64,000 nucleotides of DNA from Spirosoma fluviale (GTDB lineage: Bacteria; Bacteroidota; Bacteroidia; Cytophagales; Spirosomataceae): contig NZ_OCNH01000001.1 in NCBI RefSeq assembly GCF_900230225.1, positions 868,001 to 932,000 of the forward strand, written 5' to 3'. Position 1 is the stretch's first letter; every line of letters starts with the position of its first letter. The position numbers were made by a program, and so were the translations under genes. This document shows, one piece after another, positions 57,691 through 64,000 of this stretch. The notes below the pieces were generated by a model. It searched no databases and was not told the origin of the DNA. It was given only the letters and a program-made list of their open reading frames with translations.

Positions 57691-58320
57691 ATGTCGCAGA
57701 CTCATTATAATCCCTTACGTTCCGGCCTGTTGGTCATCAGCTTGCTTGGCTTAATTCTGACGAGCATTTTCCTGAGCCGACGTAACACCTATAAGATTCA
57801 GGAAGACTCGGTATCCATCTATAAAGATCGGCTGGTACCAACGGCGATTCTCGTTAATCTGATGTCAACGGTCTATGGAAAGCGGATGCTGCTCGAAACG
57901 CAGCTTCTAACCAAGGGTAAGCCCGATGTCGGTCTGGGCGGATCAAATATGGATCAGTTCAACCGTCGGACGGACTCGCTGCTAACGGAGTTTGGCCGAA
58001 CGAAATTAACGGTTAAAGAAGCTGACCAGCTCCGGTTGTTCAAGCGTCAGTTAAGCGTGTATGACCGGCTGGAAGTTGACCTGGCTACAAAGTTTACTTC
58101 GTTATCCAAAGACCAGCAACTTCAGATCGCTCGTAGGGCCAGCACGGCTTTCGGTCAGACGGTACAGACACTCAACGAGTTAGCGAGCTTACAGCTCACG
58201 GTAGGCGAGGAACTACTTGAAGAGTCGAGAGGGCAGACAAATGATATCTACATCTTAACCGCTTTACAAATAGGGCTGGTCCTGTTTGTTGGCCTAAGTC
58301 TATACTGGCATCGTTTCTAA
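57691..58320 (+). CDS. Membrane protein with four-helix-bundle sensor domain (4HB_MCP-like), no output domain
   Basis: A 209-residue protein with two membrane helices (about 11-28 and 188-206) and a helical region between (about 30-185) that reads like the periplasmic four-helix-bundle sensors of chemoreceptors and kinases (YKIQEDSVSIYKDRLVPTAILVNLMSTVYGKR). No HAMP, kinase or chemotaxis signalling domain follows. It is 17 bp after the secreted protein gene and probably co-expressed under the response regulator. It may present a signal to a separate kinase. Confidence 0.78.
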   Translation: MSQTHYNPLRSGLLVISLLGLILTSIFLSRRNTYKIQEDSVSIYKDRLVPTAILVNLMSTVYGKRMLLETQLLTKGKPDVGLGGSNMDQFNRRTDSLLTEFGRTKLTVKEADQLRLFKRQLSVYDRLEVDLATKFTSLSKDQQLQIARRASTAFGQTVQTLNELASLQLTVGEELLEESRGQTNDIYILTALQIGLVLFVGLSLYWHRF

Positions 58321-58538
58321 GGCTGTGCGGAAGAACTTTTCAAGATCGAATTCAGGGCATTCGGCAGCCTGAAAAAGACCTTCCGCAACCTTTACTTGGC
58401 AACACCTAAACGTAGACCTATGTTAGAGTTGGGGTAATTTATGGCGTACTACTGATGCCCTCTCCGGAGGCATGTTCCGTGTTAACGGATTTGCAGGGTA
58501 TGCTCAAACAACGAACCAACCACTCAACTTTTACATAG

Positions 58539-58805
58539 GTGAATAAGTCTGTTCCTACACTTGGAGTTGGTCTGCCGCAGCAGACAAAATACGTTCACAG
58601 CCTGCGGGCGTGGATGGTAATTATCGTGGCTGGCGTGCTGTTTTTTATGTCCATGAGCAGTCTGACCTGGGGCCTAACCAGCCTGATCAACCAGGACATA
58701 AACGGAGTCTGGTATGTAACGGGCGGTGCATTGCTGCAGGGGGGAGCTATTTCGAGCGTCTGGGCCGTGGAGAAGAAAGCCTTAACCCGGCCTGCCCGTT
58801 CCTGA
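58539..58805 (+). CDS. Small membrane protein, two helices
   Basis: An 88-residue protein with two hydrophobic segments (about 24-48 and 55-75, WMVIIVAGVLFFMS). GTG 58539 is used as the start because a stop codon lies directly upstream and no ATG precedes the first helix. The 218-bp gap before it has only a small hairpin. No family is recognised. Convergent to msrB with 20 bp between. Confidence 0.6.
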   Translation: MNKSVPTLGVGLPQQTKYVHSLRAWMVIIVAGVLFFMSMSSLTWGLTSLINQDINGVWYVTGGALLQGGAISSVWAVEKKALTRPARS

Positions 58806-58825
58806 AGGCGCTGGTTACCCCCGCG

Positions 58826-59338
58826 TTATTTAGCCTGCGCAGAAAAAGCCAGTGCTACGCCGTTCATACAATACCGCAAACCGGTTGGCGCTGGTCCATC
58901 AGTGAAAACGTGCCCTAAATGGGCATCGCAAACCGAGCAGCGCACTTCCGTCCGATTGCCGTCCGGTTCGTTATAAACGGCGTTGGCAACAACAGGGGCG
59001 TAGAAACTGGGCCAGCCTGTGTGGGAGTCGAATTTGGTGCCGGACGAAAAGAGCGGATTTTTACAGCACACACAGTGGTATACGCCCGCATGCGTTTCAT
59101 GCGTCAAGTCACTGCTGTTGGGCCATTCGGTGCCGCTTTTTCGGGTTACGTTGTATTCCGAACGTGTTAAGATCGCTTTCCAGTCGGCGTCCGTTTTCTC
59201 CACCCGCCGATTACCGGGCGAGGTAGTACCCGGTGGGCGTTTATGCGGTGGACGGGGTGGGGCAAAGTAGGTTCCATACGTCCATAAACCACCCGCCAGA
59301 AGAAGGGTTATCAAAAAGAAAAACCTGTTTTGCCGCAT
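58826..59338 (-). CDS. msrB: Peptide-methionine (R)-S-oxide reductase, membrane anchored
   Basis: A 170-residue MsrB with an N-terminal anchor or signal (about 5-22) and Pro-rich linker. The zinc Cys pairs are in YHCVCC and CSVCDAHLGH; the catalytic Cys157 is in RYCMNGVAL (usually RYCIN). It repairs methionine-R-sulfoxide in proteins. The N-terminal anchor places it in the periplasm or on the membrane, unlike cytoplasmic MsrB. Nearby stress-response genes fit a protein repair role in the envelope. Confidence 0.93.
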   Translation of the reverse strand: MRQNRFFFLITLLLAGGLWTYGTYFAPPRPPHKRPPGTTSPGNRRVEKTDADWKAILTRSEYNVTRKSGTEWPNSSDLTHETHAGVYHCVCCKNPLFSSGTKFDSHTGWPSFYAPVVANAVYNEPDGNRTEVRCSVCDAHLGHVFTDGPAPTGLRYCMNGVALAFSAQAK

Positions 59339-59400
59339 AAATTAAGTCCCAAAGGGTTTAGTATGAAACACAAAACAGGTGGTATGACGTTCACAAACGC

Positions 59401-60378
59401 CTAGCGCCCAATGGCTACTTTACGCAGGATGGAGTCAATGACTTGCAAAGTCGTAACCCCGTCAGCCTCCGCTTCGTAATTGAGCATGATGCGGTGATTG
59501 AATACATCCGGCGCTACTTCTTTAATGTCTTCGGGCAGGACGTAATCGCGCCGGTCGAAATAGGCAAGGGCTTTGGCTGCCAGATTTAAGTTGATACTGG
59601 CGCGGGGCGACACCCCAAACTGAATGTAGCGGGCTTCATCCCGAAGACTGTACTCCAGCGGTCGGCGAGTGGCGAAGACCAGTTCTATAATGTACCGCTC
59701 AAGGGTTTCGGAAATGGTAATGGCATTTATTTCATTGCGAATGGCTACCAGATCTTCTTTTCCCAATACGGGTTTTACTTCATAGGCGAAATTCATGTTC
59801 GACATTCGGCGCATGACTTCCATTTCGTCTTCCCGGCTCAGATAATCCACAAAGACTTTCATCATAAACCGATCCACCTGGGCTTCGGGAAGGGGGTAGG
59901 TTCCTTCCTGCTCTACCGGGTTTTGGGTGGCCAATACCAGAAAGGGCCGGTCGAGAATAAAGGTTTCTTCCCCAATCGTCACCTGTTTTTCCTGCATGGC
60001 TTCGAGCAGGGCCGCCTGTACTTTGGCCGGCGATCGGTTAACTTCATCAGCCAGGATCAGATTCGCAAAAATAGGCCCCTGCTTCACCTCGAACTCAGCC
60101 GTTTTCTGGTTGAAGATCATGGTGCCAATCAAGTCGGCGGGGAGCAGATCGGGCGTGAACTGAATTCGTTGGAAATCCAGTTCAAGTACTTTAGCCAGTG
60201 TATTTATGGTGAGCGTTTTGGCCAGACCCGGCACCCCTTCGAGCAAAATATGCCCCCCCGTAAACAGCCCAATGAGCAATCGGTTGAGGAGCCGGTCCTG
60301 GCCGACAACAACCTGGCTCATTTCGCTGAATACTTCGCGGATTTTAGTGTGGTAGGTGAATGAAGGGGTTGGTTGCAT
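59401..60378 (-). CDS. MoxR family AAA+ ATPase
   Basis: A 325-residue MoxR-type ATPase: Walker A in LEGVPGLAKTLT, Walker B in ILADEVNRSPAKVQAALLEAM and sensor 1 in LATQNPVEQEGTYPLPEAQ. These ATPases act as chaperones for metal insertion or complex assembly, normally beside DUF58 and von Willebrand A genes. Those partners are not next to it here; the gene on the same strand is prmC. Confidence 0.95.
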   Translation of the reverse strand: MQPTPSFTYHTKIREVFSEMSQVVVGQDRLLNRLLIGLFTGGHILLEGVPGLAKTLTINTLAKVLELDFQRIQFTPDLLPADLIGTMIFNQKTAEFEVKQGPIFANLILADEVNRSPAKVQAALLEAMQEKQVTIGEETFILDRPFLVLATQNPVEQEGTYPLPEAQVDRFMMKVFVDYLSREDEMEVMRRMSNMNFAYEVKPVLGKEDLVAIRNEINAITISETLERYIIELVFATRRPLEYSLRDEARYIQFGVSPRASINLNLAAKALAYFDRRDYVLPEDIKEVAPDVFNHRIMLNYEAEADGVTTLQVIDSILRKVAIGR

Positions 60379-60410
60379 AAGCTAAAAGTCGCATGACGTA
60401 CCGACTACGT

Positions 60411-61259
60411 TTAAAATGTTGCCCGTATGCTGCGGTCTTTACCGTGAATATCTTTGTATACCTGAATCTTCGTAAAGCCCCGATCGGCGAATACCTGACG
60501 CGTCGCTTCACCAAAGCGTTCGTTGATTTCTACGTAGCAGGCTCCCTCTTTGGTGAGGTGACGAACACAGAAATCAGCCACCGCCTTGTAAAAAACCAGC
60601 GGGTCGTTATCCTCTACGAACAGCGCCAGATCGGGTTCGTAATTCAGCACGTTTCGGTCCATATCGGCAGCCTCAGAACGGGTTACATAAGGAGGATTGC
60701 TCACCACACAGTCGAAACGCTCACTAAAATCAGCCGGAACATTTAAAATATCCTGAATCGAAAACTGGACATCGGCTTTCAGATGCTCCGCATTTTGGCG
60801 GGCCAGCATAAGGGCTTTTTCGGAAACATCCCAGCCCGTCACTACCGACTGAGGCAGGAAGCGTGCCATCGTAATGGCAATGCAGCCGCTGCCGGTACCA
60901 ATATCCAGAATGGGAACATCGTCGACCCGGTCGGCAAAATCATGCATGATTAGTCGAACAAGGTCCTCGGTTTCGGGGCGGGGTATCAGCACATCGGGCG
61001 ATACCTCGAACTCCAGTCCGCAGAAAATTGTCGTACCAATAACATGCTGGATGGGCTCCTGCCGGTTAAGCCGTTCAAGAATTTTAAACCAGTCGGGTTC
61101 GGTACGGTTGGGGGGGAGGGGTTTATCGGTTAATACGTCGGTTTTACGCAGACCGAAATAATGGTCGAGCAGCATGAAGGCCATTTCCCGCGCTTCTTCG
61201 GGCGGATAGGCGATGATATTCTTGCTGAGTCGTTCGTATAAGGGTTTGGCAGTAGCCAT
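60411..61259 (-). CDS. prmC: Protein-(glutamine-N5) methyltransferase, release factor specific (PrmC/HemK)
   Basis: A 282-residue PrmC. The N-terminal helical domain (about 1-85), SAM motif ILDIGTGSGCIAI and catalytic NPPYV motif (VVSNPPYVTRSEA) are typical. It methylates Gln in the GGQ motif of release factors. ATG 61259 (MATAKPLYERL) is preferred to a TTG at 61286. The gene is divergent from ribD with about 75 bp between. Confidence 0.95.
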   Translation of the reverse strand: MATAKPLYERLSKNIIAYPPEEAREMAFMLLDHYFGLRKTDVLTDKPLPPNRTEPDWFKILERLNRQEPIQHVIGTTIFCGLEFEVSPDVLIPRPETEDLVRLIMHDFADRVDDVPILDIGTGSGCIAITMARFLPQSVVTGWDVSEKALMLARQNAEHLKADVQFSIQDILNVPADFSERFDCVVSNPPYVTRSEAADMDRNVLNYEPDLALFVEDNDPLVFYKAVADFCVRHLTKEGACYVEINERFGEATRQVFADRGFTKIQVYKDIHGKDRSIRATF

Positions 61260-61333
61260 TTGATTCGGGACTAGTAATTTTGCCAAAAATAGGGAAGTTT
61301 TCCCTGAAACCTGGCTTTGTCTAACTTTGAGAA

Positions 61334-62383
61334 ATGGATATGTCTGTTGGTGATCGTTTTATGCGCCGTGCGCTCGAACTGGCTACGCTTGGCCGGGGCC
61401 ACGTAAGCCCAAATCCAATGGTTGGCTGTGTAATCACGCATGGTTCCGGGAGTCAGGAGCGCATCCTTGGCGAAGGCTGGCATAAGCAGTATGGCGACTG
61501 GCATGCCGAAGTCAACGCGGTCAACGCCGTACATCCCGAAAATAAACACTTACTGGCCGAAGCAACCGTGTACGTAACCCTGGAACCCTGCTCACACTGG
61601 GGGAAAACGCCCCCATGCGCCGATCTGTTGATTGAACACCGGGTGAAACGGGTTGTTTGCTGTAACGATGATCCTAACCCACTGGTGTCTGGTCAGGGAT
61701 TTGCGAAACTACGGGCGGCCGGGATACAGGTTGAGACGGGTATTCTGGCGGAAGAGGGACGCTTGCTGAATGCTCGATTCTTTACGTTTTTTGAGCAGAA
61801 ACGGCCCTATATACTCTTGAAATGGGCCGAAACCACCGACGGATTCATTGCCGGAGAAGGCGGTAAGCCCGTTAAGATAAGCGGTGATCTGGCACATCGG
61901 CTGGTCCATCGCTGGCGGGGTGAGGAAGATGCCATTCTGGTTGGTACCAACACGGCCCGACTGGATAACCCGCGACTGAATACGCGCTTGTGGGCAGGTA
62001 AAAACCCGATTCGTGTTGTACTGGACCGGAATCTGGTGCTGTCCGCCAATCTGCATTTGTTCGATGGTTCTCAACCGACGCTTGTCTATCACGCTTCTCA
62101 AACGAACGTGCCGACCAACTACCCCAATGTCAGTTATGTATTCGCCGAATCACTGGATCAGTTGATCGGTGACCTCTATCTCCGTAAAATACAGTCGGTG
62201 CTGGTAGAAGGGGGCGCAGCTGTACTGACTTCGTTTATGGAAGCTGGCTTATGGGACGAAATGCGTGTTTTCCGTAGCCCAACGATGCTTGGCGCAGGTG
62301 TGAAAGCCCCAACCGTGCGGGGTATATTGCGTAACCGGGAGAAAATAGAGACCGACGAATTGACAAGCTATACAAAACGATAA
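61334..62383 (+). CDS. ribD: Bifunctional riboflavin biosynthesis deaminase/reductase
   Basis: A 349-residue RibD with an N-terminal cytidine-deaminase-like domain (about 1-145: HAEVNAV zinc motif and PCSHWGKTPPC) and a C-terminal reductase domain (about 150-345: ISGDLAHRLVHRWR, GTNTARLDNPRL, LVEGGAAVL). It performs the second and third steps of riboflavin synthesis. No FMN riboswitch is seen upstream; the space to the divergent prmC is too short. Confidence 0.96.
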   Translation: MDMSVGDRFMRRALELATLGRGHVSPNPMVGCVITHGSGSQERILGEGWHKQYGDWHAEVNAVNAVHPENKHLLAEATVYVTLEPCSHWGKTPPCADLLIEHRVKRVVCCNDDPNPLVSGQGFAKLRAAGIQVETGILAEEGRLLNARFFTFFEQKRPYILLKWAETTDGFIAGEGGKPVKISGDLAHRLVHRWRGEEDAILVGTNTARLDNPRLNTRLWAGKNPIRVVLDRNLVLSANLHLFDGSQPTLVYHASQTNVPTNYPNVSYVFAESLDQLIGDLYLRKIQSVLVEGGAAVLTSFMEAGLWDEMRVFRSPTMLGAGVKAPTVRGILRNREKIETDELTSYTKR

Positions 62384-62459
62384 AGGAAAACTTCTGCCGC
62401 ACACTTACAATAATTTTACTTTACGCTTCAGGGTAGCAAGTGAGACCAGCTACAGAAAA

Positions 62460-62510
62460 GCTCCTGCTGGTGGGTGCGTCAGTTATTTGAACGCACTCGC
62501 CAGCAGGAGC
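62460..62510. terminator. Bidirectional terminator between ribD and the lipoprotein gene
   Basis: Imperfect 20-nt arms (62460-62479 and 62491-62510) with two mismatches and an 11-nt loop; outer core GCTCCTGCTGG. It lies between convergent stop codons. Confidence 0.82.
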
Positions 62511-62535
62511 CTGTCATGGTAACAGAGTTTCGAAC

Positions 62536-63045
62536 CTATTGTGATTGAGAAACCGGCGACGCGTTACTGCCTATGTTGCCACTGGCCATTAGTTTGGAGC
62601 CCGCCATAATCTTCACATTCGCGTTGTAGGTGCCTAGCTTGTCATAAAAACCAGCTTCGTTTATGACGTAGTATTTGCTGGTACCAAAGTCTCCGGTGGC
62701 ACCATTAATGGCGTCGAGTGTTTTGAGCGACTTGGTCGAATTGTCGGCAAGCTTGCCTTCGTAAATAGCCGACGAATAGGTGGTTCCCGAAACGGTATTA
62801 TAAAGGCCCATTTCCACCATCGTAACCGAAGCACTGTACTTGTAGAAGACCACACGCCCGTAAACGGTTGAGCCGGTTGCCGAGGTTAGTGTGTACGATT
62901 TATAGGTCGTTACGGTACCACCGCCAGGAGCCACGCTTGTATTGGGCTCGTATTTATTTTGCTCACACGAACTCAGAAAAACGAGCATGGCGAGAAACAA
63001 ACCTAGTACTGGAATAACGCTTCTTGTCTTATCGAATCGATTCAT
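62536..63045 (-). CDS. Lipoprotein of unknown function
   Basis: A 169-residue lipoprotein (LFLAMLVFLSSCEQN, Cys near 27). The mature part is a repetitive beta-type sequence (GSTVYGRVVFYKYSASVTMVE, then YSSAIYEGKLADNSTKSLKTL reading as strands with turns); it reminds of CHRD-like domains but I cannot assign it. It follows the TonB-dependent receptor gene by 14 bp on the same strand, so it may be a surface-exposed partner of this receptor. Confidence 0.75.
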   Translation of the reverse strand: MNRFDKTRSVIPVLGLFLAMLVFLSSCEQNKYEPNTSVAPGGGTVTTYKSYTLTSATGSTVYGRVVFYKYSASVTMVEMGLYNTVSGTTYSSAIYEGKLADNSTKSLKTLDAINGATGDFGTSKYYVINEAGFYDKLGTYNANVKIMAGSKLMASGNIGSNASPVSQSQ

Positions 63046-63059
63046 AGCTGGAGTGTCGG

Positions 63060-64000
63060 TTAGAAGTTAAAGGTTAAACGGCCATAGTAATACGCACCAT
63101 TGGACCCTTGCTGATTGTTGGAGTACAGATAGAAACCCTGATTCTCGGAACGGAGTATTTGTGGGTATTTATCGAAAATGTTGCTGCCGCCAATCGATAC
63201 TTTTACGTTCCGACTCAGGTCATAGCCGAAGCTCAGATCAAAAACCGCCTGGCCGGAGAACGTCTGATCGTAGAAGTTGCCATCGTTGTCCGAAGAAACT
63301 GATCGCTCCGTTACGGTGCCAAAGTAGGTGCCACGTAGCATAGCGTTAAATTTATTGACCCGGTACATCACCGAACCAATCAGTTTCGTTCTTGGCGTGC
63401 CTGTTTCAAACTGGCCGATAATATCACGGCTGAGGTATTTGCCAACAATTTGCTCCGAGGTAAGATTGGCTACATTCAGGTCAAGGACTTTCCGGTTGAG
63501 AACCGTGTTTTTGCTGAGAATGGTAGCCAGCGTAAACGTAACGCTTTTGCCTTTCTGGAGGTTGAGGGTATAGTTCCCAACGGCCTCAAGACCTTTCGAG
63601 CGAACATCGGCACCATTCACGAAGAACTGAGCCTCCCCTTCACCAATTACCTCGCCGTAGTTGTTGCCAACTTCCGACGCGTTGAAATAGCTGGTTCTGA
63701 AGATCCGGTTGTCGACGTCAATCTGGTAAGCGTCCAGCGTTACTTCAAACCCTGGTGCGGGCTGATAGGTAAGTCCTATGCCATAGGTACGCGACTGCTC
63801 CTGTTTTAGGCCTTTGATGCCCAACACCCGGGCCGCTGTGCTGTTGGTCGGGTAGGTGGTTACGTCAAGCGGCTGGGGGATACCGTTCTTGTCCGGTACG
63901 AAGGCTGTAGCCGTGTGCGTATAGTTCAACTCCTGTAGGGAGGGTGCCCGGAAACCGGAGGCAATCGATCCACGCAGCGAAAGTGTTTTGGTGATCGAAT
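63060..64000 (-). CDS. TonB-dependent receptor, C-terminal part (5' end outside window)
   Basis: The frame is open to the window edge, with the family segment GFRAPSLQELNYT at about 63920-63960, then many alternating beta strands (for example YGIGLTYQPAPGFEVTLDA) and a final LTFNF typical of an outer membrane barrel ending in Phe. It is the C-terminal beta-barrel of a TonB-dependent receptor. The ligand cannot be told; the FRAPSLQEL and DAYQIDVDNRI motifs are common in siderophore, vitamin or catecholate receptors. The plug domain and signal peptide lie beyond 64000. Confidence 0.92.
   Translation of the reverse strand, partial: SITKTLSLRGSIASGFRAPSLQELNYTHTATAFVPDKNGIPQPLDVTTYPTNSTAARVLGIKGLKQEQSRTYGIGLTYQPAPGFEVTLDAYQIDVDNRIFRTSYFNASEVGNNYGEVIGEGEAQFFVNGADVRSKGLEAVGNYTLNLQKGKSVTFTLATILSKNTVLNRKVLDLNVANLTSEQIVGKYLSRDIIGQFETGTPRTKLIGSVMYRVNKFNAMLRGTYFGTVTERSVSSDNDGNFYDQTFSGQAVFDLSFGYDLSRNVKVSIGGSNIFDKYPQILRSENQGFYLYSNNQQGSNGAYYYGRLTFNF

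Noticed and set aside
61260-61333. FMN riboswitch before ribD
   Set aside because: The divergent gap to prmC is about 75 bp, too short, and no RFN-type conserved blocks are seen.

Overview
The window looks like a chromosomal piece of a Bacteroidota member of the order Cytophagales, most like Spirosoma or a close relative. This is inferred from about 50% GC, weak or absent Shine-Dalgarno sequences, -7 boxes of the TAnnTTTG type, a TonB-dependent receptor, many Cys-anchored lipoproteins, and several families of intergenic inverted repeats. No rRNA, tRNA, CRISPR array, integrase or transposase was seen.

Layout. 1-10300: a xylan and hemicellulose degradation locus with five CE1-type esterase genes (one is a two-domain fusion), a GH8 exo-oligoxylanase, a GH10 xylanase and an exported aldose 1-epimerase. 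10480-17170 (minus strand): a class II bacteriocin-like cassette. It has a C39-peptidase ABC exporter broken by a frameshift, two micro-ORFs, a thiol-redox protein, a membrane protein, two double-glycine peptides (one frameshifted), a lipoprotein with a Gly/Ala/Cys-rich C-terminus, a small candidate immunity protein and a LuxR-type regulator. A duplicated 123-bp leader and a shared TTAAACTTGC motif link three of its transcription units. 17219-20262: a sugar-nucleotide epimerase and a Kup potassium transporter.

20795-29709: a one-directional module of two FHA proteins, a membrane protein with a calcium-loop motif, a PP2C phosphatase, a caspase-like protease, a membrane Ser/Thr kinase, a TPR protein and a PKD/LamG lipoprotein. 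This looks like a phospho-signalling and protease system of unknown purpose. 29716-31091: a sigma factor overlapping a TPR membrane protein. 31811-38032: two polytopic GT-C-like proteins, a GT2 enzyme and a beta-propeller protein. A bipartite promoter-like element occurs before the first and last of these. 38082-41447: Nramp transporter, DtxR/MntR-type repressor and an LptF/G permease. 41534-48420: DMT transporter, polytopic protein, three GT2 enzymes and an MBOAT acyltransferase, probably for surface glycan or lipid modification.

48506-57070 (minus strand): a tripartite RND efflux pump, a small membrane protein, a histidine kinase and an OmpR-type response regulator. Two promoters, one before the small protein plus efflux genes and one before the secreted protein at 57281, carry four direct repeats of period about 11 bp. 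In both, the repeats end exactly 11 nt before a -7-like box, which suggests the regulator's binding sites. 57281-64000: a secreted small protein, an orphan four-helix-bundle sensor, MsrB, a MoxR ATPase, PrmC, RibD, a lipoprotein and the C-terminus of a TonB-dependent receptor that runs off the window.

The strongest candidates for undescribed biology are the bacteriocin-like cassette with its shared leader element, the FHA/PP2C/caspase/kinase module, and the geometrically matched response-regulator boxes. All functional statements rest on motifs read by eye.
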